A DNA stretch of 64,000 bases, from assembly GCA_963921425.1 (NCBI GenBank), contig OY992832.1:9920001-9984000 (forward strand), in the 5' to 3' direction. The notes beneath the pieces were generated by a model. The model was not told where the DNA came from. It ran no database searches and saw nothing but the letters and a program-made list of their open reading frames with translations. Origin of the DNA: Dryas octopetala. Lineage: Eukaryota; Streptophyta; Magnoliopsida; Rosales; Rosaceae. How positions within the stretch are numbered: position 1 is the stretch's first letter; each line of letters starts with the position of its first letter. The position numbers and the translations under genes are program-made. This document shows positions 47,701-61,504 of this stretch, in pieces.

Positions 47701-50288
47701 CCATAAAGTTTTCACTTGTTGCCCCCACTATTTAGTTTTCTGACTGCTTTTGTCTTGTTTGCATTTTTTTTTTGGTCATATCTACTACTTCATTAAAATA
47801 ATTATTTCCAACCATTCACTTTCCAGGTAGTAATTGGATACGCGTCACTTCCATTATCCACACATGCTCAGTATGTATATGCCTTCAATCCTGATCATCC
47901 TCAGTTGTTCTTAAAACTGAATAAAACTCAAATATGTCTTTGTCATGTGGTTGCTCGTTTATTATATTGATCATATATAAACCTATGTTAAATTTGGTTA
48001 TTCCTTTTAAAAGTAATCTTTCTTTGCCCAATGAATTTGCCGTTCCTGTTTGTTACTTTAAAATATTTGCAAAGGCCTTCAAATATTGCACTTTAGTTTT
48101 ATTACCATCTTGCTAATTTTTTCTTATCTTTATGGCTTTCAGAATTTTAAATTTACCAATGGTATGCAAAAGCCATAATGGTTGTTTTTCTACTCAGGTT
48201 GCGATCTGAAATTTCTTTGCCAATTATGAGAGAGCTGGTTCCACATTATCTCCAGGATACGGGCAGAGTATGTTTGGATTGCACTTGTAGTTTATTAAAT
48301 GTCCTACTCTTTGTTAGTGAAATTTCATAAGATGTTTAACGTTTTATTCATTTATTAATTTTGTTCAAGTTGATTTTATTTCTATTCATGAAAAAAAAAA
48401 AGAAAAAAAAATATATTTATTTCTATTCTGTTTGAACCTCACTTTATGATCACAAGGGATTACCTAATTGTTGAATCTATATATTGAGTTCATTCATTGT
48501 TGTTTATTTGAGTGCTCATTCTTTTGAATTCTTTATGCAACTATCCTGCATATTAAACTACACGAGCAGCATTCTACTCTTGTAGTTGGTAGGAAGCTTT
48601 TATACATTTATTTGTAGTCCACTCTCATTTTCTCAAACTGATGATTCCATTACCTGCTCATCTCCACCCCTTCCCCTCAACTGCTTTTGTAGGAGAGGTT
48701 GGATTACCTAGAAGATGGAAAGAATGTCTTTCGATTGCGCGTAAGACTTTGTTCGTCATTATATCCTATCAATGAGCGCATAAGAGATTTTTTCCTTGAA
48801 TACGATAGGCACACTCTTCGAACAAGCGCACCTTGGGGTTCTGAACTTCTGGAGGTATTTTTCTTTCTAATGCTTTACTTAAAACCCACTTCCTCTGTTT
48901 CTTCTTGTATTATTTGGCAAGAAAATTCTATTCTCAGATATCATAGAAGTTGTAGAATACATGTATGTATATGTTTTTAGAAATTTTTGGAATAAGACGT
49001 ACAGGGTACCAGCCCCCCCCCCCCTCCCTGTTTTTAATCTCAATCTACCTTACTAATTGTGTTATTGGTTGCTATCCGTCTGGGGTGTTGGTCATGCAAT
49101 AATTATGTCATAGACTAATTTGTAAGTAGTGTAATATAGAGATTTTTTGGTTTTTTTTTTTTTTGGGGGGGGGGGGGATGTAACAAAGAGGTTGGCTAGC
49201 TCTATGTGAAGAAGTAATTGGAGTGTGTGCTGACTGCTGATTTTTCATGCAGGCTATTAACAGTTTGAAGAACGTTGATTCCATTGCTTTGCTGCAGTTT
49301 CTTCATCCAATTCTGAATATGCTTCTTCATCTAATAGGCAATGGTGGAGAAACCCTCCAGGTTATGTTAAAAAGTTATAGTACTGCTTTTTATTGTTAGT
49401 TGCTCTTGTGGCTCCATTTCTTTTTTATTTTCTTGAATTGGTATTTGTTAATTTCTTTGGTAACTTTTCTAGCTTATCCAACAGTATAGCTTCGCCTTTT
49501 TACTGATTGGGTTCTGCCCTGACACTGTGTACTGCCATCTTATTTTTTGATTTTACTGCTGCTTTCAGGTTGCAGCTTTCAGAGCCATGGTTAATATCGT
49601 GACCCGGTGTGTGTTTTAGTTTTGATTAATGCTTTTGCATACCTAAGAAATGTAATTTACCATGTATTGGAGTAAAATATATTCTTGCCTCTCTATTTAA
49701 GTTAAATGTGGTTACCTTGGTCTAGGCCTGGAAACATTCTCCACATACACACGAAAAATTAAGTGGTCAGATTTGCTTATCTGCCTAAAGGCCTCTATGG
49801 GTTGACACATAATGATCTGTTATCTTAATGGGCTGTGCCAATGTCTATTCATGAAACCTGGTTTAATCTGTTAGTGAGGATATTATGGTAAACTAACTAA
49901 AAACTTAAACATTCCAAATCTTTTTCTGCACCTCTTTTTCTCTTGTGAAGATAATAAATCAAGGTCATACTCCAATTCTATTTTCTTGATGATGATTAAT
50001 GAAGGTATTGAGATTTATTAATAAAGATATTAGTTATTTTTTTGGTATTTTTCTAGTTCGTGTTTCTTCAATAGCTAACTTTTAATATTACGATATTGCT
50101 CATCTGTTTGTTATTAATTTAATGTGAACTGACCATTAAATTGAGTGTTCAGATTTTCCATATCTGTTCGGTATTAATTTGTAGCTTTAGGGGTAATTTC
50201 ACAAGGCACAACACAAACATGCTTAAATATGACAGATATTCGTCTCTGCTATATATGTAATAGTTTGCTGCTTGGTTTAATAGTTGTA

Positions 50289-50333
<45 letters not shown>

Positions 50334-53300
50334 AAACAAAGTTATTTGAAAAAAGGAGGTTACAAACAACACAGACAAGCCTTTGGTTTAATAGTTGTAT
50401 TCTGGACCAGCCTTTGTGCGTCTTTTTATTTATTTATTGCATTTGTTTAAAATTCTTCTGATTGCCTTTCAAATTTTAGTTTGACATCCATGGAATGTCT
50501 TCTGTAGGGTGCAGCAGGAGTCGGTTGATGACGCTGAAAGAAATCATTTCCTAGTTAACTATGTTGATTATGCTTTTGATGACTTTGGGGGCCGTCAACC
50601 ACCAGTTTATCCTGGTTTGTCAACTGTTTGGGGAAGCTTGGCTCGTAGTAAGGTACACCCATCCTGCTGTTGTTTTTCATATGCCCCTTTCTATTAGCAT
50701 GTGTTTTTCTTGATCATCATTCATCACTATTAATTAAGTTCTTTCTCTTCTTGACAAAATGAGATATGCTGTTTCATTTGTAATTCATCACTATTCAGTA
50801 TCTTCAACAGAAAGAAGGCATTCCCAGATAATTGGGATTTGATAGCTTCTCTATGTGATTGTATCATTCAGTTGGGTTATTCTTATAATTAAATATGTCT
50901 ATAGGATAATATCAAGAGTGACTATGTTACCCTTGGTGAGCAACCTGGCTTACTTGATGAGACTTGACTGGGCCAGTCCAAAAATAATTATAAAATCAGT
51001 ATATTATTGAATTTTGAAGACTTTTTATCAATATAGTTGAGAAACCTTATTTCCATGAACTATGCTTGTGCCAATGCAAAAAATGTTTTCATCCTTTAAT
51101 GCTGTGTGGTGATTGCATCATTGTTATTTTGCAACAGTCCAACTGTTTAACATTATGATTTTATTGTGCAGGCTAAAGGATACCGTGTGGGACCTGTGTA
51201 TGATGATGTTTTGGCAATGGCTTGGTTTTTCCTTGAGCTAATTGTCAAGTCAATGGCATTGGAGAAGATGCGTCTTTTCTATCATAATCTTCCATTAGGT
51301 AGATTTCAATGCAAGGAAACTTATTCCTAGCATGTGTTTATTTATAACTATATTTTTGGGAGTGTTTCTCATATGCATCATCTATTTTTTCTCTCATACA
51401 CCCATGACCCTTCTGCATGCAAACACAATGAAAGAAGGCACAAACAATAGGTTTCTAGTAACCAAACAAAGAAATAGCAATAATAATATATTTGTAGAGA
51501 ATCAAATTATCAACAGTAAGAATACAGTTTAGCAAACATTGTATACATATTGGCAATACCATTGTAACATGGAAGGTAAACAAGTGGAGAGTACACATTT
51601 GAGGCAGGCAGAGGGTGTGCTTGGTGGACTCAGAATTTATTAACTAGTAAATTTGTGGGCGAAAATGCATCGAACCTTTTATATTAAAACTTTAAAACCA
51701 TTGTGTCTATTTTATTAAAAATTTAAGGTTATTAAAGTCTATATTAGCCATACTTATGTTAAGTGGTTCAGTGGTCTTGCAAACATAAATAGTATTATTT
51801 GCAATTTTGTTTTCATTTCTATAACAATTTCACCAGAGAAAATGGTTTTCCTTATCCCAGCTTATTGGATATTCTGTGCAGTTTCAACTTCATGCTGGTC
51901 GTGTATTGTTTGTTCTGATACTATATAGTGTAGCTAGAAGTTATGCTTTTCTAGGGAATATTCTTGACTCTCCTAACTTTGGATTTCTGTTATTAACCTT
52001 AGTAGATGCTACTGAAGTGATGTAACTCCTTTTTGTATCTAAGACTGAAATTACCCTGTTATTGTGACATGTATTTGCAGTGAAATTTTTCTTTTTCTTG
52101 AATCTTCTTCAGGTTCCTTTGTTACTTATCTTCTTTTTGTGTTGTAGGTGAAGATATTCCGCCTATGCAATTGAAAGAAGGTGTATTCAGATGTATAATG
52201 CAGTTGTATGATTGCCTACTAACAGAAGTGCATGAACGTTGTAAGAAGGGGTTAAGCTTGGCAAAGCGTTTAAACAGTAGTTTGGCTTTCTTTTGTTATG
52301 ATCTCTTGTCCATTATTGAACCTCGCCAAGTTTTTGAATTGGTATGTCTTCTGCTTAGCTTTCATTATCCAGATTTCTCTGTCAGCACAGACTATTCTAT
52401 GTACTTTATAATATGCTGCAGACAATTTTGTTTCAGTAGGGCTGATCGGGTGCCGTCCTAAAGGTGGAAATATTTTAATGTCAAATTCAAATTTTGAACA
52501 AAAGCCTTCCCTATGTTTTGATTATGTGTATATATTATATATATTTTTTTCTTTGCTTTATACTGTTGAAAAAAATCCAAAGTGTATATATATACTGTTG
52601 AAAAGAAAATTTAAGAAAGGGAGAAGAGGATCATATTTTTCTTTCATCAATTGAGTGATATACATAGCCTTCATACATAAGAAAGTCAATGGAAATTTCC
52701 CAGAAATCACCCAAATCAGCTCAATCAGTATCCCTAAAAACATATGGCTGTTCATAGCCTACATCAATGACATGTATGATGAAAGAACAACATCATGACA
52801 TTTTGAGTTAGAAAATCCCCCCGCCCTGTTTTTGGTAGTTATTCACTTTATGATGTCTTACATGTGCTGCAGGTGTCCTTGTACCTGGACAAGTTTTCTG
52901 GGGTCTGTCAATCAGTTCTGCATGATTGCAAGCTCACATTTTTGCAAATTATATGTGATCATGACCTTTTTGTTGAAATGCCTGGGAGAGACCCTTCTGA
53001 TAGGTAACTTATCAATGAAATGTTTCTTTCTTGAGTACCTCACCTTCTTACTGTTAACCATGGCACTACTGTTGAACTATTGAACTTGGTAGATGACTTG
53101 ATCAGTTTAATATTTTCCCTCCAAGCGAACTTAGTGTCACTATGAAGGAAGAACACATGGGGTTGGTTTATTTTTTGTTTTTCTTTTTAAGAGAAACAAA
53201 TTTTATAGAACAACTAAAAATGTACAACAGCTGTGGACAAGGAGTCCACATCAGATCTACAAAGCACTCTACAGTCAAAGCTAAAACACCACCAAACCCA

Positions 53301-56300
53301 ACCCAAAACTATAATAAACATGTAATTTTCCTGATTCCTGACTCCTGTCCTTTCAGGTTTAATTGATTATTTCTAATAAGAAAAAAACATTTATTTTGTC
53401 TCCTTGAATATGTATTTGCATGCTAATAATCTGAAGGAAATGGAATATTATTTTTTTCTCTCAAGATTTTGTTTAATTTTCTTTTTAGTGTTGTTTAGTG
53501 TGTCTTAACAAAGTGAATGTTCTTGCTGTAGGAACTACCTTTCATCTGTTTTAATACAAGAGCTATTCATTACTTGGGATCATGATGATTTATCTCTGCG
53601 GGCAAAGGTGAGTTTGCAGTGAATAATCTTGTATTTATATATATGTATGAAACAATAAGTTTGCAGTGGATAATCTGCACTGACCTTTTTTAAAAATAAA
53701 AAAAAAATGCTGTTTTATATATATGCTGGTGGACGCATTCTCATACTTGTTCCTCCTCGATTTGCACCTTCCTTTTTATTTTGGAAGTTTGCGCCACTAG
53801 GAAGCATGAAAATTTTCCAAGTCTTGAAAATGATCATATTGTTGATTAGATGTACACTATATCTGTATGTTACATTTTGGCTCTAACTCTTTCATTTCTG
53901 TGTGTAGGCAGCTAGAATTTTAGTAGTTCTTTTGTGCAAGCATGAGTTTGATGCTCGATACCAAAAGCCTGAAGATAAACTATATATTGCCCAGCTATAT
54001 TTTCCACTTATCGGACAGGTGCATAGTGTTATTTTCCTAGTTTGTATAAATGTTTTTTGTCTTCTTTTCCCTCGTCTCTTTTGTTTTTAACCCCACAGGG
54101 ATCTCAGTTTTGCATGAACCACTTAAAATATGGGTTTTCCTCGGTGTGCCGTATAACCAAGGGTGACAATACTGATATTTCGGAGAATTTTGGGATAAAT
54201 GAATTTAGTGGGGGGGAGGGGGGGGGGGGAATGGTTTTCCCGTAATGTTTGGTTTTCAAAGATTGTGTATACCATGAAGCAAAGATGATTTTATTAGTTA
54301 TACTTCAAGTTTTAAGTTCATACTTGTCAGTTGTGCCTACTGTTTTCATCATACATGTCATATGCTTAGCTTAGATGTACTATTTTTTTTTTTTTTAGTT
54401 TACCATTTTACATACGTCGCTTCAATTGATGCTTACTGATATTGATGTCGGAATATCCCTTGGTTTTCCATAAATCCGAATCCTCGATATTTCTATGGAC
54501 ATTGATATTTTTATCCTTGCATATATCTGGAAATGAAAAAATAGTTCCCTCACTCCCCCTAAATGACATATTTCACCCTATTATAACAAGGGCGGAATAA
54601 ATACTATCAAAGTTTGTGCGGTTCCAAAATATAGAATGATGTGTGTACAAATTCATGGCCATACGCTAAGAAGTTCTAACTAGGAGTGTTGTGGTCTGTG
54701 CAGATTCTAGATGAAATGCCTGTCTTTTACAACCTCAATGCTGTTGAAAAGCGTGAAGTTTTAGTTGCTATTTTGCAAATTGTGCGGAACCTTGATGATG
54801 CATCACTTGTCAAGGCGTGGCAGCAGAGCATTGCTAGAACTAGATTATTTTTCAAACTCATGGAGGAATGCCTTGTTCTATTTGAGGTTGCTTTTTATTA
54901 ATTACGTGTTTAGCTTACTTGTGGAAAATTCACCACATGCAAAAATTTACATTTTAGTCGGAAGAAATCTAAGTTGTTAAGAAACACCAGAAATCTAAGT
55001 TTTTCATGACTGTTTTGGATGCATCTGGACTTTTCAACAGCTGAATGACACATTTAAAGAAATTTATTGATGTAGTTGTTTAGTTCGAGGGATCAACTTA
55101 GCTCTTATAAATTTAGGTTCATTCTTTTGTATCCCTCTCTTCATGCCTCATTTTATGGTCATAGATTCTTGAAATCATTCACTTTTTTGTGTTCCTTCCA
55201 CAGTGAAAGGAGTTAAAAGAAAACCAATCTAGTAAACTCCTTTCATAGTTGAGATATATTTTCATAAATATAGAATGTAGATTAAGCGATTGTCCCAAAA
55301 AAAAACAAAATGTATCTGTAGATTAAGCTATTTTCCAAAGTTTTTTTCCCTAAAAAAAAAAAAAGCTGGCCATAACACACTTGTTGTTTTTATGTACTTT
55401 ACAGCACAGAAAACCTGCTGATGGAATACTTATGGGCTCTAGTTCTCGCAGTCCTGTTGGTGACGGTCCTGCTTCCCCCAAGTATTCTGATAGACTTTCT
55501 CCTGCGATCAACAACTATCTGTCGGAGGCATCTAGACAAGAAGTCAGAGTGAGTTAATTGTTCTGGTCTCAGTTAAGAAACCAACGGTGCCTGTGTTTTT
55601 GTCTATCATTAGTTTTTGTTATTTATAGCTTATAAGGGAGGTCATTCTTGTGAGCAATGAATGTAATCTTGCTTCCATTAGTAGGTTCATATCTCTCTTG
55701 GAGAAAATATTTCAATTTCATGACATAGAAATCAGCATCTTCTAAAGTATTCTGAAGATTCTTGAATCTCTTTAATGCAGCCTCAGGGTACACCTGAAAA
55801 TGGTTATTCATGGCAGAGAGTAAATTCTCAGTTAAGCTCCCCTAGCCAGCCATATTCCTTGAGAGAAGCTCTGGCTCAGGCACAATCTTCTAGGATTGGT
55901 GCTTCTGCTCAAGCGCTAAGAGAATCTTTGCATCCAATATTGAGGCAAAAATTGGTAAGGTTTGTGTAAACATGTTGTGTTTGATTAATTGCAGCATTAG
56001 CCCCATTTACCTTCTGCAATATAATTTGATATGGCTTTTTAAATTTGTCCAATTTTCTTTGCTAATATTAGGTGGCTAATGACTTTCACATTTTCAGGAG
56101 CTCTGGGAAGAAAACTTGAGTGCTTCTGTCAGTCTTCAAGCTTTGGAAATAACTGAAAAGTTCTCCATAATGGCAGCATCCCATAGCATCGCTACTGACT
56201 ATGGAAAATTTGATTGCGTCACAGCCATATTCATGAGCTTCTTCTCTCGAAATCAACCACTGTCTTTCTGGAAATCATTGCTTCCCGTCTTCAACAATAT

Positions 56301-59300
56301 CTTCAATCTTCATGGTGCAACTTTGATGGCAAGGGAAAATGATCGTTTCTTAAAGCAAGTCACTTTCCATCTTCTTCGACTTGCAGTGTTTCGAAATGTT
56401 AACATCAGAAAAAGGGCTGTTATGGGCCTCCAGATACTCATAAGGGTAGGCTCTTTCTGACACATTGTATGCTCTGGTTATTTTTCAACTTAAAAATAAA
56501 TTCCATTCTTTTTTCTTTGGCAGAGTTCTTTCTACTACGTTATGCAGACAGCAAGGTTGAGGGTCATGCTGATCATCACATTATCAGAGTTGATGTCTGA
56601 TGTACAAGTAACTCAGATGAAGTCTGATGGAACACTAGAAGAGAGTGGTGAAGCACGGCGTCTTCGAAAATCTATGGAGGAAGTGGCAGATGCAGCTAAG
56701 AGCCCCAGTCTGTTGAGAGAGTCTGGACTTCCTGAGAGTGCTTTATTAGAAATTCCAGAAAGAATGACCGAAAATAGGTGGTCCTGGTCAGAAGTGAAAT
56801 TTCTCTCCGACAGTCTTCTTCTTGCTCTTGATGCCAGCTTGGAACATGCACTCCTGGTCAGTTTTGACAATGCCTGAATCAACTATAATTTTTCATGGTA
56901 TTTTGTGGTAACAGAACTCACCTCAACTCTTTTGGGATAAGATGATACATATTTACCCCGACAGGGTTGATTTTTCACCTCCTGGTTGGTGTTGATTTGG
57001 GGTGGATACAGTTTTTTCTAACAGATTGGTGATTTGTCCTGTTTCGGCAAGCATTGAACTTCCAATTTCTGGAAAACTAACACTTCTCAGTATGGACATA
57101 TGGAAATGCCTATACTGCTGTTAGAAGATAACTGTTGTAGAGCCACTGATTTCTATGCCCAATATGAGAACTAATTTAACAATGATCACAGAAACAATAC
57201 TATCTTTGTCTGATAGATGGATTGAGATGAATAGATAGATGCTTTTCATTCACATTGTAATAGTGGCTGCATTTTGTTTTGCAGGGCTCTTTGATGACTA
57301 TGGATAGATATGCAGCTGCAGAAAGTTACTATAAACTTGCTATGGCTTTTGCCCCTGTCCCAGATCTTCACATAATGTGGTTACTACATTTATGTGATGC
57401 ACATCAGGAAATGCAGTCTTGGGCAGAAGCTGCTCAGTGTGCTGTTGCTGTAGCTGGTATTGTAATGCAGGCAAGTGTTATGGTTGTTTGCAATGCAACC
57501 TCTGCATGAAGCACTTTTCTAGTCTTAGCTTTCATATCAGTTTTTAAGTGCAAGAGTTCTCACATACTAGTAAATTCCTATTTTTGACTGACCTTGCAAA
57601 CTTCTAAACTATACATGCTTCTTTGACTAACCAATGCAATTTTCTTTTTCTCCCTCCATTTGGACATATTTGCTTGCTTTCTGTTACTGCTTTTACAGTG
57701 TTTGTTCTAAAGTTGTAGGTCAAAAGATTTTCAGACTGAATGTGATTAGGCTCGCACACTAGTGCAATTTGGACAAATTCTTTAAATTTTTGTACATTTT
57801 TGTTGTATAATTTTAAACTAAGATTTGAGAGATTTTTTGGTCAGTTGGAATGTGAAAGTTGAAAAAGTCAATAAATTTCTGAAAACGGTGGACATACTGA
57901 CTGTATTGTAGCCAAAACCCCTCACCTGCTAATTTGGCAACTGTTATGTTGAAACTGATGGCTAAATAATGTTTTTTTTTTTTTTTTTTTTTATGTGAAG
58001 AGCTTAGGTAAAGGTTGATGCATAATTACACCATTTGTTTTGTTCTCTGCAACTTGAGATCTGATTTCTTATAGTTTTTGTAAGATTTTCATGGATTACT
58101 CTGTAAAGTGGAGAAATAAAAAGTTGAGTCAATAATTTTCAAACTGTTGCTCACTAGTTTACGTTTAGCTAACATTCTATTTCTATACTCTATAGGCCCT
58201 TGTGGCCAGAAATGATGGTGTTTGGAGTAATGATCACATAACTGCTCTACGTAAAATTTGTCCGATGGTCAGCAATGAGATCAGCTCTGAGACATCTGCA
58301 GCTGAGGTAGAGGGATATGGTGCATCAAAACTTACTGTTGACTCTGCCGTGAAGTACCTACAACTCGCAAATAAGCTTTTTTCTCAAGCTGAACTATTTC
58401 ATTTCTGTGCAAGCATTCTGGAACTTGTTATTCCAGTTTATAAAAGCAGGAGAGCATATGGACAGCTGAGTAAATGTCACACAATGCTTACTAATATCTA
58501 CGAATCAATCCTTGAGCAGGAATCAAGCCCAATTCCATTCACAGATGCAACATACTATAGGGTGGGGTTTTATGGTGATAGATTTGGAAAGTTGGATAGA
58601 AAGGAATATGTATACAGGGAGCCCCGTGATGTAAGACTAGGTGACATAATGGAGAAGCTTAGTCATATATACGAGTCTAGGATGGATGGCAATCACACCT
58701 TACACATTATTCCGGATTCTAGGCAGGTAAAGGCAGATGAATTGCAGCCTGGAGTCTGCTACCTGCAGATAACTGCTGTTGATGCAGTCATGGAAGATGA
58801 AGATTTGGGAAGCAGAAGGGAGAGAATTTTTTCTCTTTCCACTGGAAGTGTACGTGCGCGAGTCTTTGACCGTTTCTTGTTTGATACCCCATTTACAAAA
58901 AATGGAAAGACTCAAGGCGGATTGGAAGACCAGTGGAAGAGGCGGACAGTTCTTCAGACTGAAGGTTCATTCCCAGCTCTTGTGAATAGGCTTTTAGTTA
59001 CCAAGTCCGAATCACTTGAGTTCTCCCCAGTAGAAAATGCCATTGGAATGATTGAAACTCGGACGGCTGCTTTACGAAATGAACTTGAAGAGCCTCGTAG
59101 TTCCGAAGGGGATCAACTCCCACGTCTCCAGAGCCTACAGAGGATTCTTCAAGGCAGTGTTGCAGTTCAGGTTGAATAAACTCCCTTTTCCAGTTTCTGA
59201 CTCCATCATTTAACTTAGTTTGCTGACCTATCTGTCTCCAGCATGGACTGATCAGATTTCTCTACTCTCTCTATATGCAGGTGAACAGTGGGGTACTGAG

Positions 59301-59535
59301 TGTGTGCACTGCATTCCTGTCTGGTGAGCCGGCAACAAGGTTGCGGTCACAGGAACTGCAGCAACTCATCGCTGCGCTTCTTGAATTTATGGCTGTGTGC
59401 AAGCGTGCCATCCGGGTACACTTCAGATTGATTGGTGAGGAAGATCAGGAATTCCACACACAGCTTGTGAATGGATTTCAATCTCTAACTGCCGAGTTGT
59501 CTCATTACATCCCTGCCATTCTGTCAGAGCTGTGA
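43019..59535 (+). CDS. SPK1: SPIKE1, DOCK-family guanine nucleotide exchange factor, 1831 aa
   Basis: Sole plant DOCK-type GEF; it activates ROP GTPases and through WAVE/SCAR-ARP2/3 shapes trichomes, pavement cells and ER exit. Exons: 43019-43078, 43334-43496, 44143-44267, 44388-44491, 44604-44659, 44830-44927, 45066-45197, 45751-46062, 46351-46632, 47203-47370, 47461-47652, 47827-47870, 48198-48267, 48693-48854, 49253-49360, 49569-49606, 50508-50652, 51172-51298, 52148-52341, 52873-53003, 53532-53607, 53908-54018, 54704-54886, 55405-55548, 55781-55954, 56098-56445, 56524-56856, 57285-57470, 58196-59170, 59281-59535; frame closes at 1831 aa against 1830 in Arabidopsis. Seen: start MLNLRPRRDSTPVTTKWQNK, C2-like DHR1 at about 450-615 (EPFLQLFHCLYVYP, SLPATWTPTHHLLFTFFHVD), armadillo-like middle, and catalytic DHR2 in the C-terminal third (YYRVGFYGDRFGKLDRKEYVYR, RILQGSVAVQVNSGVLSVC). 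Intron 57471-58195 uses a GC donor. Confidence 0.97.
44741..44818 (+). repeat. (CT)n and (CCCT)n microsatellites before a SPK1 acceptor
   Basis: An 18-unit CT run (44741-44776) is followed by a CCCT/CCTC run (about 44786-44818). The acceptor CATACAG ends at 44829, so the arrays form the polypyrimidine tract of that SPK1 intron. Confidence 0.9.
50292..50329. repeat. T38 homopolymer in a SPK1 intron
   Basis: Uninterrupted run of 38 T in the intron 49607-50507. If read on the minus strand it is a poly(A) tail-like run, so it could mark a reverse-oriented retroposon end, but no body is recognised to its left. Confidence 0.85.
57471..58195 (+). other. GC-AG intron of SPK1
   Basis: The exon ends ATGCAG and the intron begins GCAAGT, the usual form of the minor GC donor; it ends CTATAG. 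Splicing here gives MQALVARNDG in frame. The nearby GT at 57475 would shift the frame. Confidence 0.85.
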
Positions 59536-60945
59536 CATTGTTGTAGAATTATTAGTGTTATTATTTTGTGCTTCTTTTCTTTTTTGAATTTCTTTCCCCG
59601 TATATTGTTGCTGCAATGTGTCAAAATTTTCCCCGGCCCCCCCAAGTGATGTGCACATATTTCATGGTTCATATATGTGACCCACGAATCAGCAGCAAGA
59701 ATCTCAACATTGTTTTATATATGTATTTTTTTTTGTAAGATTTTATGTATGTTTTTATGAATGTAGTTTAAGGTTTTGTTTGGACTGAATTTATTTTTTA
59801 TTTGTGCTTTCTTATTTGGGCCTTACCACGTTCGAATTGGTTTTTTTCTTGGGCTGGTTATCTGGTTTTGGGTCATTGAGCAATTTTCACAGCATTACTC
59901 ATGAATATTGAAATATAAAAAATAAAAAAAAAATTACACTTACTAAGGAGTTCCAATTAAGAATTGTACCCTTTCATTGAAGGGTTTCAACTAAACATTA
60001 CATCTGTAAGTATTAAAGCAAAATGAATTGGGAATTCAAGTTAGCAGAAAATGACTCTTTGATTCACCCATATTGACAAAGGAGGTTCATATCCCAGCCA
60101 TAGAAAGCACTACAGTGTTTTTCATCAAAATTGAGAAAAATGAACCAAAAAAAAACTTGGACAAAAAAAAAAGGTGGCAGAGCAAATGAACCAAAAAAAC
60201 AAAAATGGCCAGGCCCAAGAGAGTTCGAGAGTTTTGTTGGTTTTGAATTCTGGTGTACTTGGCCAATCGTTGGTGTTTCACTCTGGTATATAAAGCACTA
60301 TAAATCCTTTCATCTGGGCCATGTGGGATGACAATTCCATTATTTCTAGTTTTCTACTATATTGGCCAAAAAAAGCATCTCGGTCTTTTCCAGAAAAATG
60401 ATGGAAATTGAGAAACAAATGAATGGGCGGGAAAAGATACTGCAAGTTGCTGAGAAACCGTGAAAGAAACATGAGTCATAAAAGATTAATTGTACACACA
60501 TGATTAGTAGTTGTGTATACACTCATGAGTCTATCTCTCTTATCAAACAAATTAATGAATATATTGGATATTCAACAAACAAATTAGCTATAATTGAGCA
60601 TGATTAGTTTTCCAGAAGAAAAGGGCCAAATTCAGTAATCTTTAGTGCTCATGAATGACACAGATAGAAGTAATACATAGAACTTCAACAGACTGGGAAA
60701 GAAAACTAGGATATAGACCCACGCATGCACTGCATGTAATTAAGCCTTCAAACTTCTTTGGAAATTATGAACAGGTAATTTAATGTGACACCTTCTCTTC
60801 TGTGTGCCCCTAGCCTCCAACACTCTTATATTAGTAGTAGTGATTACCAGTGTTGCAAAAATGACAGATAATTTTGAAACAGTGTTAGTTCCCAAAAAGA
60901 ATAGTAGAAGTTCATTCTGAGAAATTTCAAGTAAAAGAGAAGGAA
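59536..60945. other. SPK1 3' region and promoter of the DUF2431 gene
   Basis: About 1.4 kb without a supported gene. The left 300 bases are the likely SPK1 3'UTR. A-rich blocks lie at 60140-60210. The right part should hold the promoter and leader of the DUF2431 gene. Confidence 0.4.
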
Positions 60946-61099
60946 ATGGAAATGATTGGCTTTGAGAGACGGATTAAGCATTCCAGCAGCAACCAGAAGA
61001 TACTGTTAGTGGGAGAGGGAGACTTCTCATTTTCTATTTGCTTAGCCAGAGCTTTTGGCTCTGCTGCCAACATTGTTGCCACTTCTCTCGACTCCAGAG
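60946..61099 (+). CDS. DUF2431-domain protein, first exon only (BMT5-like rRNA methyltransferase family)
   Basis: First coding exon of a plant DUF2431 (25S rRNA uridine-N3-methyltransferase-like) gene; the yeast relative BMT5 methylates 25S rRNA. Seen: 51 codons starting MEMIGFERRIKH, then KILLVGEGDFSFSICLARAF, the glycine-rich SAM-binding start of the Rossmann fold, and ANIVATSLDSRG. The exon ends at AGAG|GTAATT after one base of the next codon. The rest of the domain is not found before the window edge, since the following intron contains a copia element. A second in-frame ATG (60952) is possible as start. The plant role is not settled; rRNA methylation is inferred from the family. Confidence 0.8.
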
Positions 61100-61358
61100 G
61101 TAATTAGATCAACAATATTGACTGTGTAAACATCATAGTTTTGCATAGAAAAAATCCAAATGAAATTACAAGCTTTATACTTACATGTTCAACTTCTCTC
61201 TTATTAATGTGGTTGCTTCTGATATTTATATAAGCAGAGCTGTAAATGTTTGTTAATGACCCAAATGAAAGGATTTCGGGGACCCCAAATTTGGTTCTTG
61301 TGCTTTAAATTGAAGGATTCTGGCTGATCCTTTTGTATGCTAATTGTGTCAAACAATG
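61100..61358 (+). other. Host intron sequence left of the copia element
   Basis: AT-rich intron sequence of the DUF2431 gene between its donor (61100) and the LTR edge. No coding potential is seen. Confidence 0.5.
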
Positions 61359-61497
61359 TGTTTAGGGTTTAATAATTTCAGCATATTTCATTAATCATAT
61401 AAAAGAGGTATTTATACCTGTACAAGTAAGGGTCTAAATAGCAAATACATCTATTCCTATAATTACAAGAAAACCCATATAAACTAGGAATTTAACA
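61359..61497 (-). repeat. 3' LTR of the copia element, about 139 bp
   Basis: Read on the minus strand the LTR begins TGTTAAATTCC at 61497 and ends CCTAAACA at 61359 (or two bases further, at 61357, ending CACA). This gives the TG...CA ends of LTRs. A TATAAATA box lies at 61409-61416 on the minus strand. The polypurine tract GAGGGGGAG abuts its start (61498-61506). The matching LTR and target duplication lie beyond the window. Confidence 0.75.
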
Positions 61498-61504
61498 CTC
61501 CCCC

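Noticed and set aside
52558..52800. Possible LTR fragment in a SPK1 intron (CTGTTGAAAA repeats)
   Set aside because: The TACTGTTGAAAA word is repeated, but no clear ends, polypurine tract or target duplication could be found.
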